A stretch of 64,000 nucleotides of DNA from Chroococcus sp. FPU101 (GTDB lineage: Bacteria; Cyanobacteriota; Cyanobacteriia; Cyanobacteriales; Microcystaceae). The stretch is from assembly GCF_017312365.1 (NCBI RefSeq), contig NZ_BLJI01000023.1:1-64000 (forward strand), in the 5' to 3' direction. Both the position numbers and the translations under genes were made by a program. Shown here piece by piece: positions 44,482 through 53,975 of the stretch. Under the pieces are notes generated by a model that made no database searches, was not told the DNA's origin, and worked only from the letters and a program-made list of their open reading frames with translations. Every line of letters starts with the position of its first letter. Within the stretch, counting starts at the first letter, position 1.

Positions 44482-44524
44482 GTATAACTTTATGTCTGTT
44501 TCGCGTATAACTTGTGTATAACTT
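44482..44524. promoter_or_regulatory. Three direct GTATAACTT repeats in the divergent gap
   Basis: GTATAACTT occurs at 44482-44490, 44505-44513 and 44516-44524. The starts are 23 and 11 bases apart, about two and one helical turns, so all three lie on one face of the DNA. Direct repeats with an 11-base period are the usual target of OmpR/PhoB-family response regulators. The site is between the divergent WecG-like and flippase genes and could control both halves of the locus. Confidence 0.55.
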
Positions 44525-44683
44525 CAGGTTTTCTATACAAAAGAGCATACATTGTGATTAGATGCGTCAAAATGAGATGGCATCCGAAACATCTTTTTTT
44601 TGTTGTTTAGGGCATACTAAGTAAAGAAAAGTCACACAAATTCCTAAAAGTAGTTTAAATGCACTTAAGCCACGCTCTCTAAT

Positions 44684-46033
44684 ATGTCCTTAAAAAAACT
44701 TGCTCTTAGAGGAACACTCTGGACGCTGATTGGTTATGGTGCTAGTCAGCTAATCCGTTTTGGAGGAAACGTTATTTTAACGCGTTTATTGGCTCCAGAA
44801 TTGTTTGGATTAATGGCGACAGTAATGACTTTTATTATCGCTTTAAACTTGTTGTCTGATGTGGGTTTAGCACCAAGTGTTATACAGCATCAACGGGGAG
44901 ATGATCCAATTTTCCTCAACACGATTTGGACAGTTCAAATAATTCGGGGAGTAGTGATCTGGTTAGGTTGCTTATTAATTACTTGGCCAATTGCTCAATT
45001 CTATAACGATGCTCGTTTACTATGGTTAATTCCGATTTTAAGTCTAATCAGTTTGTTTAATGGATTTAACTCAACCAGTTTACTTACACTTAGTCGTCAG
45101 ATTGCTCTTAGAGAGCTTACTATTATTGAATTAAAGGTACAAGTTTTTTCTTTAGCCCTAATGATAGCTTGGGCTTGGTTTAGTCCTACCCTTTGGGCAT
45201 TGGTGGGAGGAAATTTAGCAGCAGCGGTCTTAAAAATGATTTTGAGTTATCGTCTCATTCCAAACTATTTTAATCGTCTAACATGGGAACCTGAAGCCAT
45301 ACATGATATTTTATCTTTTGGCAAATGGATTTTTATTTCAACAGCATTCACATTTTTAGCAACTCAAACCGATCGTTTAATTCTCGCTAAATTATTATCT
45401 TTTAAAATTGTTGGAATTTATACAATAGCTTACTCTTTGGCTCTTTTACCTCAGTCAACAATAGGAGCGCTTTCAGGGCGAGTTTTTCTACCTGTCTTCT
45501 CAAAACTTACAGAATTACCTCGTGATATTTTTAGGATAAAACTTTTAAATAGTAGACGCTGGTTGTTATTATGCGTGAGTTGTTTAATCCTACCATTAGT
45601 TTGTTTTGGAGATTGGTTTATTTGTTTGATTTATGATGCAAGATATCAACAAGCAGCTTGGATGTTACCTATTTTAGCATTGGGCATTTGGCCTAATGTT
45701 CTAGTAGAAACTAATCGTCAAGCACTTGTGGCTTTAGGTAAACTCAACTATCAAGCTTATGGCCAAATTCTTAAGAGTATTCATATGTGTTTGGGATTGT
45801 TGGTCGGATTTCATTTTTTTGGTTTACCTGGTTTTATTATCATGGTCGCTCTCAATGATCTTGAACTTTATACGGTTATCTCCTATGGTTTATGGCGTGA
45901 AAAACTGAGTTGTTTTCGACAAGATATAATTATTACTACTTTGTTTATAGCAGCGATCGCTTTAACATTAATGGTTAGAGAATTATCAGGTTTTGGTTTA
46001 CCAATTGATTTAATGTTTGTTTCAACTCACTGA
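44684..46033 (+). CDS. Oligosaccharide flippase (Wzx/MATE-like)
   Basis: 449 residues with about twelve membrane helices, beginning MSLKKLALRGTLWTLIGYGA then SQLIRFGGNVILTRLLAPEL, the standard polysaccharide-transport (PST) start. It would move lipid-linked repeat units across the inner membrane for outer assembly. It heads the rightward half of the locus, followed by the oxygenase and the polymerase-like gene, with gaps of 50 and 28 bases. The N- and C-terminal parts are both complete. Confidence 0.88.
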   Translation: MSLKKLALRGTLWTLIGYGASQLIRFGGNVILTRLLAPELFGLMATVMTFIIALNLLSDVGLAPSVIQHQRGDDPIFLNTIWTVQIIRGVVIWLGCLLITWPIAQFYNDARLLWLIPILSLISLFNGFNSTSLLTLSRQIALRELTIIELKVQVFSLALMIAWAWFSPTLWALVGGNLAAAVLKMILSYRLIPNYFNRLTWEPEAIHDILSFGKWIFISTAFTFLATQTDRLILAKLLSFKIVGIYTIAYSLALLPQSTIGALSGRVFLPVFSKLTELPRDIFRIKLLNSRRWLLLCVSCLILPLVCFGDWFICLIYDARYQQAAWMLPILALGIWPNVLVETNRQALVALGKLNYQAYGQILKSIHMCLGLLVGFHFFGLPGFIIMVALNDLELYTVISYGLWREKLSCFRQDIIITTLFIAAIALTLMVRELSGFGLPIDLMFVSTH

Positions 46034-46083
46034 TCTTTTATACTAAAATCTAACAGATTAATAATTTTGACAAGGAAGTGTTT

Positions 46084-46923
46084 ATGAATATTACAGAATT
46101 AGACTATTATTTAAACCCAGACTATTTAGAGCAACTATACTCAAAAGATGCTCAAGCTTATGCTCAAGCTAAACCTTTTCCACATATTATTATTGATGAT
46201 TTTTTGCCTGAAACTATTTTGAATCGAGTTTTAGAAGAATTTCCACAGCCAAGATCAATTGATTGGAAATCATTCAATAACGTTGCAGAGAAAAAACTAG
46301 CTTCTAATTCTGAGTTGCAGATGGGGCCATGGACACGCTTATTGTTATATCAACTCAATTCATCGACTTTTATCCAATTTTTAGAAAAACTAACAGGTAT
46401 TGATGGTCTTATAAGTGATCCACATTTTGTAGGTGGTGGACTTCATCAAATTGAAAGAGGAGGATATTTAAAAATTCACGCTGATTTTAATAAACATCAA
46501 AAGCTTAATCTAGATCGACGATTAAATTTATTAATTTATTTAAACAAAGATTGGAAAGAAGAGTATGGCGGTTATTTTGAATTATGGGATCAAGATATGA
46601 AAAGTTGTCAAAAACAAGTTTTACCGATTTTTAATCGATGTGTTATTTTTAGTACAACTGATTTTTCTTATCATGGACATCCCGAACCGTTGACCTGTCC
46701 TGAAGATCGAACTCGTAAGTCATTAGCTCTTTATTATTATAGTAATGGTAGACCGCCTGAAGAAGTCTCAGAAATTCACTCAACCCTTTTTCAAGCTAGA
46801 CCAAATGAAGATCTAACAGAAAAATTCTCAGGATTATCTCAAGGAAAAATTTTACTTAAAAAACTCATTCCGCCGATTTTTCTTGAACTTAAACAATTTT
46901 TAGATAAAAAAGCTAATCGGTAA
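46084..46923 (+). CDS. 2-oxoglutarate/Fe(II)-dependent oxygenase (prolyl-hydroxylase-like)
   Basis: 279 residues from ATG 46084, with AAGGAAG six bases upstream; the frame also begins at GTG 46078 inside that site. Double-stranded beta-helix core: HQIERGGYLKIHADFNKHQK (His-x-Asp iron ligands), NLLIYLNKDWKEEYGGYFEL, FSYHGHPEPL (distal His) and RKSLALYYYS (2OG-binding Arg). These enzymes hydroxylate prolyl, sugar or nucleotide-sugar substrates. Inside a polysaccharide locus the target may be a sugar or a protein of the envelope; this is inference. Confidence 0.85.
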   Translation: MNITELDYYLNPDYLEQLYSKDAQAYAQAKPFPHIIIDDFLPETILNRVLEEFPQPRSIDWKSFNNVAEKKLASNSELQMGPWTRLLLYQLNSSTFIQFLEKLTGIDGLISDPHFVGGGLHQIERGGYLKIHADFNKHQKLNLDRRLNLLIYLNKDWKEEYGGYFELWDQDMKSCQKQVLPIFNRCVIFSTTDFSYHGHPEPLTCPEDRTRKSLALYYYSNGRPPEEVSEIHSTLFQARPNEDLTEKFSGLSQGKILLKKLIPPIFLELKQFLDKKANR

Positions 46924-46951
46924 AGATTTATTGTGCAGAAAATAAATTTCT

Positions 46952-48364
46952 ATGACTCCTCAAGCTTTATTTGTTCTCATTGCCTGGTTACCACTAACTT
47001 TTGCTTTATTTGTTTATTTTCCGCCGCGAAAAGCGATTATTGTTAGTTTCATAGCTGGTCTTCTTTTTCTACCTCAAAGAACAGGGATTGCGCTACCTTT
47101 AATTCCAGATTATGCTGGAATGGTAGCCACTTGTTATGGCATTTTATTAGGAATTCTTTTTTTTGATTTTGGGAGTTTTACTAGATTTAAGCCAGGTTGG
47201 CTAGATTTGCCCATGTTAATTTGGTGTATCTGTCCTTTCTTTTCTTCAATGACTAATGAATTAGGAGCTTATGATGGTCTTAATGCAAGTCTAACTCAGA
47301 CAACAAGTTGGGGTTTACCTTATATTCTAGGACGTTTATATCTTAATAATTTGGCTGGACTTAAAGAATTAGCCCTGACGATTGTTAAAGGCGGAATCAT
47401 CTATGTACCTTTGTGTTTGTTTGAAATACGGATGAGTCCTCAATTACATTATTATATCTATGGTTATTATGCTCACTCTTCAGGAGTTACACAGGCTATT
47501 AGAGGAGGCTCTTGGCGACCAAGCGTTTTTATGAGTCATGGTTTAGTATTGGCGATGTGGATGATGGTAGCAGCCCTAATTGCACTTTGGTTGTGGCAGT
47601 CGAAAACAATATCTAACATTTGGGGAATCAAAATTAAATGGTTAGTGACTACTTTGATGGTCACTTTGTTATTAATTAAATCGGTTGGAGCTTATATTTA
47701 TTTTATTATTGGAGTAATCATTATTTTTTCAAGCAAATGGTTGCGTAATAGTCTGATTTTGCTGGTTTTAATTTTTAGTATAAATTACTATTTATTGATT
47801 AATCTAACTAATAATTTTGATGGTACTGGCTTAGTTAATTGGGCTTCGCAAAATTTTAATCAAGAGAGAGCGCAATCTTTAGAATTCCGATTAGATAATG
47901 AAGTTAAACTCAAAGAAAAAGCTCATCAGAATCCTATTTTTGGTTGGGGCGGCTGGGGACGTAATCGTATTTACCAAGTCAATTGGGATGGTGAATTACA
48001 AGATACTTCAGTTACAGATAGTTATTGGATTATTATTTATGGCATTAATGGATTAGTCGGTTTAATTAGTTTTGTATCTTGTTTGTTGCTGCCTGTTGTT
48101 TGTTTTGCTTTTTGGCGATATCCCGCAAAAACTTGGTTTAATCCTCATGTTGCTCCTGCGGCTGTGCTTGCTGTATCATTAGCTTTATTTATGCTTGATT
48201 CTTTATTAAATGTAACCTACAATCCAACTTTTCCTTTAATTAGTGGTGGTATCACTGGTTTAGTGATGAAAAAACCAGAACAGATCAAATCTTTGAAAAC
48301 CATTCGCTCTAAATTGAAAACAACTTCTTTAATACCCCAAACTAAAAATCAGACTCCTTCTTGA
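46952..48364 (+). CDS. O-antigen ligase/polymerase-like membrane protein (Wzy-like)
   Basis: 470 residues with about eleven helices. A large loop between the late helices holds NEVKLKEKAHQNPIFGWGGW and the Arg of GRNRIYQVNWDG; HQNPIFGWG..G is the O-antigen-ligase (PF04932) block. It would polymerise or ligate polysaccharide at the outer face of the inner membrane. Third gene of the flippase-oxygenase unit. The last 16 bases overlap the convergent ABC transporter gene. Wzy and WaaL types cannot be told apart by sequence alone. Confidence 0.75.
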   Translation: MTPQALFVLIAWLPLTFALFVYFPPRKAIIVSFIAGLLFLPQRTGIALPLIPDYAGMVATCYGILLGILFFDFGSFTRFKPGWLDLPMLIWCICPFFSSMTNELGAYDGLNASLTQTTSWGLPYILGRLYLNNLAGLKELALTIVKGGIIYVPLCLFEIRMSPQLHYYIYGYYAHSSGVTQAIRGGSWRPSVFMSHGLVLAMWMMVAALIALWLWQSKTISNIWGIKIKWLVTTLMVTLLLIKSVGAYIYFIIGVIIIFSSKWLRNSLILLVLIFSINYYLLINLTNNFDGTGLVNWASQNFNQERAQSLEFRLDNEVKLKEKAHQNPIFGWGGWGRNRIYQVNWDGELQDTSVTDSYWIIIYGINGLVGLISFVSCLLLPVVCFAFWRYPAKTWFNPHVAPAAVLAVSLALFMLDSLLNVTYNPTFPLISGGITGLVMKKPEQIKSLKTIRSKLKTTSLIPQTKNQTPS

Positions 48365-49977
48365 TCATATTCGATTTGACCTGAATTTAATTTAATAATA
48401 CGATCGGCAACTGAGAAATAGTGATCATCATGAGTAATTGCTAAAACCAGCTTGCCTTTTTTTTTGAGTTGAGGTAAAAATTCTGTATAAAAAATCTTTT
48501 TAAAAGTTGGATCTTGATCGGCTGCCCACTCATCAAATAAATAAATTGATCGTTCTTCTAAATAAACGGCTAATAAAGCTAATCTTTTCCGTTGTCCTTG
48601 AGAAAGAGCCGTTGTCGAAAAACGCCCATCATTAACTTTAACTTTGTGTTCTAAGTTAAATAATTTAAGATAATATTGAATTTTCTCATTGATATTTTCT
48701 ACATCAATTCCTAACAGACGATTAAATAAATAGAAATCTGAGAAAATCACTGCAAAATGTTGGCGATACCATTCACGATTAGTTGTATTAATCATCTCTT
48801 GGTCTAACCAGATTTCACCGCTATCTGGTGTATATAGTCCAGTAATGATTTTAGCTAAAGTTGATTTTCCGCTTCCATTTCCTCCAATGATAAAGACTAT
48901 TTCTCCCGCTTGAAATTCTAAATTGATTGGCCCTAAAGTAAAATGCGTATCTTCTATCTCACCCGAATAAATATGTGATATTTCTTTCAATTTTAAATGT
49001 TGCCAATCTAGATTAAAGTTCTGTTGGTTGAAGATAATCTCTTCAGTATGATTGCTTAAAGATAAGCCCAATATCTGGAGTTTTTGTAAAGCGACATCGG
49101 CTTTAGTAATAATCGGTAGTTTATTAACAATATTTTCAAAAGGCCCTAATAGATAAGTATAAGTTAAGACATAACTCGATAAAGTTACAGGTGAAAGGAC
49201 AAGAAAATAAGGAATAATAAATAGAACTAAACCAATGGCCCAGAAAAAGACAAATTTACCAACACTATCCGTAAAAGCTAATAAACTTAAACCTCCAATA
49301 CTATGACTGCGAAAGCGAGAAGCACTATTTTGTAAATCTTCTTGTAAAAAGTCCAGACGTTTTTGCTGATGTAATTTTAATTCTTTAATTCCCTGGGTGA
49401 GTGTCCGAAAATCTTCAAAGAGCAAATCTCGATCCTCTCTAGCATATCTGAGCAGCTTTCGACCGCGTTTGAGGAGAAATCGAAAAGCAAATACAGTCAA
49501 AAAAGATAAACTAGAAACAATTAAAAAAACTTGCCAAGAAAGCCAAGCAATATAAACAAAACATCCCGTAATAATGGCTAAATTAATCCCTAAAAAGGGT
49601 AAAATGTAAACTGCATCTGCGATCGCTTGAATATCATCGGTTAAAGCAGCTAGTAATTGAGATGAACCTGTTTGCTCAAGATAAGTTAGTTCTGATGCTA
49701 AAATCTGACGACTCAGACTCATCTGTAATTGAAATACTGCTTCAGTTGAAAGTCGAATCAAAATAACTCGCACTAACCAACTCGTGAATAATGCCGTCAA
49801 AGCCAAACCCATAAAGCCTACAATAAGATAGAGGGCTGGCGTAACCGAAAAATTAGCTATCGCATAACTAATTAAAGCAATTAAACCCGCGCTACTGCTA
49901 CCGCTTAAAATCCCAATGACTAGCGCAGTCAACATTAATCGGCGAGAAGAACGAAATAGAAATTTAATTAAATTCAT
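48349..49977 (-). CDS. Cyclic-peptide-export ABC transporter (SyrD/PvdE type)
   Basis: 542 residues, a half-transporter: six membrane helices (1-300) and a nucleotide-binding domain with Walker A IGGNGSGKSTLAK, signature LSQGQRKRLALL and Walker B IYLFDEWAADQDP followed by TFKKIFYTEFLPQLKKKGK. The FDEWAADQDP Walker B and SQGQRKRLAL signature are characteristic of the PvdE/SyrD family, which exports siderophore or lipopeptide precursors. No peptide synthetase is in the window. It is convergent with the Wzy-like gene and divergent from the GT2 gene. Confidence 0.85.
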   Translation of the reverse strand: MNLIKFLFRSSRRLMLTALVIGILSGSSSAGLIALISYAIANFSVTPALYLIVGFMGLALTALFTSWLVRVILIRLSTEAVFQLQMSLSRQILASELTYLEQTGSSQLLAALTDDIQAIADAVYILPFLGINLAIITGCFVYIAWLSWQVFLIVSSLSFLTVFAFRFLLKRGRKLLRYAREDRDLLFEDFRTLTQGIKELKLHQQKRLDFLQEDLQNSASRFRSHSIGGLSLLAFTDSVGKFVFFWAIGLVLFIIPYFLVLSPVTLSSYVLTYTYLLGPFENIVNKLPIITKADVALQKLQILGLSLSNHTEEIIFNQQNFNLDWQHLKLKEISHIYSGEIEDTHFTLGPINLEFQAGEIVFIIGGNGSGKSTLAKIITGLYTPDSGEIWLDQEMINTTNREWYRQHFAVIFSDFYLFNRLLGIDVENINEKIQYYLKLFNLEHKVKVNDGRFSTTALSQGQRKRLALLAVYLEERSIYLFDEWAADQDPTFKKIFYTEFLPQLKKKGKLVLAITHDDHYFSVADRIIKLNSGQIEYDQEGV

Positions 49978-50126
49978 CTAGTTAGGTTAATTTATAAATA
50001 AAAATTATACTAATTAAGATCCATTCACAAATTTAAAAAAGTCTTTTTGATTGTACATCTTGCCAAGAATCTAAATTTGTAAGATAAATAAAACAAACAA
50101 CTGTAACGACAGAATAAGTTAGAGAA

Positions 50127-51092
50127 ATGACAGCATCAGCACCAAAAATTCTTAATTTTTCAATGGTATTAGAGACAGAAAACCTTGAAACGGCTGATCT
50201 TGAAGGAATTATACGATCTCTAGCTTCTCTGGAACATCAAGACATTTCGCCAAAACAAGCTAATGAGGTTTGGTTAATCGAAAGTGGTGATTTACCCCCC
50301 GACTTACTGGAACAACTGTTAAATCGATTTCCTTGGATTCAAACCTATCCCGCACCATTAGAAATTACTTACTATGAAGCTAAAATGTTAGGGGCGAAAC
50401 TGGCGACAGGTGAGATTATTGTCTATTTTGACTCAGATTGTATTTATGAAGCTAATTGGCTCAAAAATATTTTGACTCCTTTTAGCGAAAATTCGGATAT
50501 ACAAATTGTTGCAGGTGAAACGAAAACCAGAGGCGATGATCCCTATGGTACTGCAATGACGTTAATTTATATCTTTCCTCCCTTCTCCAATCAAACCCAA
50601 TTAAGCAAAACATCGCAATATTTCCTCAATAACGTAGCGTTTCGGCGTGAAGTCTTGTTAGATAACTCAATACCTACAGAAATTGAACTCTATCGCGGTA
50701 ACTGTGTGATTCATGCTCATTCATTACGTTTGTCGGGTTATAGCATCTGGAAACAACCCCAAGCAAAAGCGACTCATGCACCCCCTGAAAACCTTTCTCA
50801 TTTTTTCTGGCGATTTCTGCTCATTGGTTATGATTATTACTGGCAGAAGCGGGTACTCTCCAATGATAAATTTAAACAAAATATAGATAATACAGTTTTT
50901 GGTACATCTGGAAAATTACAAGCCTTTTCCGAACGAGTTAAAGCCATTCAAAGCAACCCTCGTCATCTCCTCAATTTACCCTTAGCGATCCCCATTGTCA
51001 TCGCGGCTTTAATGCTGATTTTGATGGGATATCTAATTACCCTGATCAATCCTAACTATTTGCTGCGTTTGTACACCAATCTTACGAAATGA
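50127..51092 (+). CDS. GT2 family glycosyltransferase
   Basis: 321 residues. GT-A fold with NEVWLIESGD, KLATGEIIVYFDSDCIYEAN (DxD = DSD) and a C-terminal hydrophobic helix (LLNLPLAIPIVIAALMLILM) that anchors it to the membrane. The usual N-terminal PxxN strand is present as ILNFSMVLET. It probably adds a sugar during assembly of the polysaccharide made by this locus. Convergent with tyrA, one base apart at the 3' ends. Confidence 0.8.
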   Translation: MTASAPKILNFSMVLETENLETADLEGIIRSLASLEHQDISPKQANEVWLIESGDLPPDLLEQLLNRFPWIQTYPAPLEITYYEAKMLGAKLATGEIIVYFDSDCIYEANWLKNILTPFSENSDIQIVAGETKTRGDDPYGTAMTLIYIFPPFSNQTQLSKTSQYFLNNVAFRREVLLDNSIPTEIELYRGNCVIHAHSLRLSGYSIWKQPQAKATHAPPENLSHFFWRFLLIGYDYYWQKRVLSNDKFKQNIDNTVFGTSGKLQAFSERVKAIQSNPRHLLNLPLAIPIVIAALMLILMGYLITLINPNYLLRLYTNLTK

Positions 51093-51093
51093 G

Positions 51094-51936
51094 CTAATCA
51101 ATAAAATGGGGTCTTGCTTGTTGGGTAGTTTCGAGGGTTTCTTGTAAACTCGACCAATTTTCGGTTTTAATCAGATGAGTTAAATGATCTAAGGTTTGGC
51201 GATATTGTTGTAGCGATCGTAATATGGCTTCTTGATTATATCTTGCCATCATCACGCCTAATTCTGGATTACCACCACCAACGCGACTGGTACTTGCAAA
51301 ACCCGAACTCGCTAACTTTTGTGCGGCTTCTAAGATTTGTGTGTTGGGTTCACTCATGCAAGCATCGATTAAACTGGCACTAATCATTACAGGAAGATGG
51401 GAGATCCAAGCCACTGCTTGATCATGCACTTCTGGGGAATATTGAGTATAAACCTCTGCACCGATAGAACTCACTAAATCTGCGAGAATTTGGACGGAAT
51501 GGGGAGGCGTGTCCAAAGTTGGAGTTATCACATAGGGTCTATTGACAAATAAATTATTTTGTGCTGCATTGATGCCCTGCTCGGCGGTTCCTGCCATCGG
51601 ATGACCCCCGACAAAATTCGACCATAGTGTAGTACATTGTTGCACAATTGGCGTTTTGACTGAACCCACATCAGTAACAATCGTAGTAGGCTGGAGATAT
51701 TCGCTTAGTTGTTGCAGGGTAGGGAAAATATAGTGAATGGGTGTACAGATAAAAATGAGATCGGTTTGAGCGACTAATTTCAAATCGGTTGTCGCATGAG
51801 TCACCGCCCCGATATTTTTAGCAGTTTGACAAGTGCTTTCTTTTTGAGAGACTCCTAAAACTGTATGTCCTATCGAGCGCAAGTCTAACCCTAATGATCC
51901 TCCAATTAAGCCAAGTCCTATAATCCCAATTTTCAT
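51094..51936 (-). CDS. tyrA: Prephenate/arogenate dehydrogenase
   Basis: 280 residues. NAD(P)-binding IGIIGLGLIGGSLGLDLRSI (GxGxxG), FICTPIHYIFPTL, TDVGSVKTPIV, FVGGHPMAGTAEQG (substrate His) and AWISHLPVMISASL. Cyanobacteria make tyrosine through arogenate with an NADP-dependent TyrA of this size; the residue after the second beta strand (VLGVSQKES) suits NADP. Cytosolic, single gene. Divergent from hisS, with 40 bases between starts. Confidence 0.92.
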   Translation of the reverse strand: MKIGIIGLGLIGGSLGLDLRSIGHTVLGVSQKESTCQTAKNIGAVTHATTDLKLVAQTDLIFICTPIHYIFPTLQQLSEYLQPTTIVTDVGSVKTPIVQQCTTLWSNFVGGHPMAGTAEQGINAAQNNLFVNRPYVITPTLDTPPHSVQILADLVSSIGAEVYTQYSPEVHDQAVAWISHLPVMISASLIDACMSEPNTQILEAAQKLASSGFASTSRVGGGNPELGVMMARYNQEAILRSLQQYRQTLDHLTHLIKTENWSSLQETLETTQQARPHFID

Positions 51937-51976
51937 GTTTTAATGGTGATCTGTGTCGTGTTGATTATAAGTTGAA

Positions 51977-53257
51977 ATGGCTACGATTCAAGCAATCCGA
52001 GGAACAAGAGATATTTTACCCGAAGAAGTGGGTTACTGGCAGCACATCGAAACCGTTGCAACAACGATTTTGAGTAACGCACTCTATCAAGAAATTCGCA
52101 CACCGATTTTTGAAGAAACATCCCTATTTGAAAGAGGTATTGGAGAGGCGACGGATGTTGTTGGTAAAGAAATGTATACTTTTACAGATCGAGGTGATCG
52201 CTCATTAACCCTACGCCCTGAAGGAACGGCGGGAGTTGTGCGATCGTTGATCCAACATAATTTAGCTGCTACTGGAGGGGTACAAAGACTCTGGTACAAG
52301 GGGCCGATGTTTCGCTATGAACGTCCGCAAGCGGGTCGTCAGCGTCAGTTTCATCAAATTGGGTTAGAGTTATTAGGGAGTCGAGATCCAAGGGCAGATG
52401 TTGAGGTGATCGCTTTGGCTACGGATATTCTATTGACATTGGGCTTAAAAAATCTCAGTTTAAGTCTTAATTCGGTGGGAAATGGAGAAGACAGACAGCG
52501 TTATCGAGATGCTTTAGTTAGCTATCTAACGCCATACAAAGATCAACTCGATACCGACTCGCAAGATCGTTTAAATCGTAATCCCTTGCGAATTTTGGAT
52601 AGTAAGGATGCCAAAACCCAAGAAATCTGTCAAAATGCACCGAGTATATTAGAGTATTTGGGGGAAGATTCCCAAAAACATTTTGATCAAGTTCAGCAGT
52701 TATTAAATGATTTAGGGGTTGCTTATCAGTTAAATCCTTCTTTGGTCAGGGGTTTGGATTACTATACTCATACGGCTTTTGAAATTCAATCGGCTGATTT
52801 AGGGGCGCAAGCGACAGTCTGTGGTGGTGGGCGATATGATGGATTAATTAGTCAGCTTGGTGGAAGTGATACCCCCTCCATTGGTTGGGCTATCGGTATG
52901 GAACGCTTAGTCTTACTTCTGCAAAAACTACAATCTACACCTGTTTTGGTTCCAGATTTTTATATTGTTTCGCGGGGAGAAAAAGCCGAAGCACAAGGAT
53001 TCGTTTTAGCCCAAAAATTACGCCAAGCAGGTTTAAAAGTGGAGTTAGATTTAAGTGGAAGTGCCTTCGGGAAACAGTTTAAACGGGCGGATCGAAGTGG
53101 TGCGATCGCTTGTCTGATCTTAGGAGATGCTGAAGCAGATAACCAAACAGTACAACTGAAATGGATGGCAACCCAAGAACAAACCAGTTTAGCGCAATCC
53201 GAGTTATTGAGTGATTTAGATGAATTAAAACAACAACTGACACGGCACAAACCCTAA
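51977..53257 (+). CDS. hisS: Histidyl-tRNA synthetase
   Basis: 426 residues, class II synthetase. [11 protein letters not shown] start, motif 1 [20 protein letters not shown], motif 2 [20 protein letters not shown], His-[29 protein letters not shown] and motif 3 GWAIGMERL, then the anticodon-binding domain (about 325-420; [15 protein letters not shown]). Charges tRNA-His. Length and all motifs are normal. Upstream of a small gene on the same strand. Confidence 0.96.
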   Translation: MATIQAIRGTRDILPEEVGYWQHIETVATTILSNALYQEIRTPIFEETSLFERGIGEATDVVGKEMYTFTDRGDRSLTLRPEGTAGVVRSLIQHNLAATGGVQRLWYKGPMFRYERPQAGRQRQFHQIGLELLGSRDPRADVEVIALATDILLTLGLKNLSLSLNSVGNGEDRQRYRDALVSYLTPYKDQLDTDSQDRLNRNPLRILDSKDAKTQEICQNAPSILEYLGEDSQKHFDQVQQLLNDLGVAYQLNPSLVRGLDYYTHTAFEIQSADLGAQATVCGGGRYDGLISQLGGSDTPSIGWAIGMERLVLLLQKLQSTPVLVPDFYIVSRGEKAEAQGFVLAQKLRQAGLKVELDLSGSAFGKQFKRADRSGAIACLILGDAEADNQTVQLKWMATQEQTSLAQSELLSDLDELKQQLTRHKP

Positions 53258-53300
53258 TCTTTTGCCGTCACGAAAGCTAAATTCTGAGCATAGATGACGC

Positions 53301-53822
53301 ATGAATTGGCTATTTTTGATTCAAAGAGAGGGCGGTAAAATATGGCAACCCATCCAAACCTCAACCCTAGAAGTAAATGAATCCAGATATCGTGTCATTG
53401 GTCAAACAAATGTAACAAATCTTTGTGTTGAGGTTCGGGTTAATGTTCAACCATTAAATAGGTTAGCTTCTCTTGAATGTCATCAAACCCATTTCCGTCG
53501 TACCAATTCTCAGGGACTGATTGTTATTTTGCCCTTTACTTATTTTGATGCGGGTTTATGGGAGTTTAGTTGTTGTTGTGATGTGATGTCAGAATTGTTG
53601 GGGGAAACTTGGCGCGTCTCACAAAAAGTTGTCAGTCTGCCGAAAGCAAGTTATTTAAGTTTACCTGACTCTTGTTCTATAGAGACAGAATCTAGTTTAC
53701 CCTTGGCTGAAGTGTCTCCAACGTTACTCATGTCTTCTCAAAAGATCTTACCCCCAAAACTTAATCCCCCATCTGCTAAACCTACACGAAAATCTCCCCA
53801 GTTACCCCATTTTCCTAAATAA
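53301..53822 (+). CDS. Conserved cyanobacterial-type hypothetical protein
   Basis: 173 residues. MNWLFLIQREGGKIWQPIQT and beta-rich segments ESRYRVIGQTNVTNLCVEVR, FRRTNSQGLIVILPFTYFDA, GLWEFSCCCDV suggest a compact immunoglobulin-like or beta-sandwich domain (1-120), followed by a Pro/Ser-rich tail. No signal peptide. Function unknown. It is 43 bases after hisS and probably cotranscribed; a CCCTCACCCC repeat follows its stop. Confidence 0.7.
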   Translation: MNWLFLIQREGGKIWQPIQTSTLEVNESRYRVIGQTNVTNLCVEVRVNVQPLNRLASLECHQTHFRRTNSQGLIVILPFTYFDAGLWEFSCCCDVMSELLGETWRVSQKVVSLPKASYLSLPDSCSIETESSLPLAEVSPTLLMSSQKILPPKLNPPSAKPTRKSPQLPHFPK

Positions 53823-53834
53823 AGGTAGTTGAAG

Positions 53835-53870
53835 TCCCTCACCCCTAACCCCTTTCCCCAAGGCGAGGGA
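53835..53870 (+). repeat. CCCTCACCCC-type dispersed repeat hairpin
   Basis: TCCCTC (53835-53840) pairs with GAGGGA (53865-53870), and an inner CCTT can pair with AAGG. The CCCTCACCCCTAACCCC pattern is a very common dispersed repeat of cyanobacterial genomes and recurs as a variant after glnN (58478-58518). It is followed by AATTTTAATA, so it may also end the hisS unit. Confidence 0.6.
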
Positions 53871-53975
53871 AATTTTAATACAATTTATGTAGCAAAGCTT
53901 TCCTCAAAATAGTTCACTATAGCAGCGTGACTCAAAATTATCTTTATATTTAAACTAGCCTACTGAAATTTTAAT

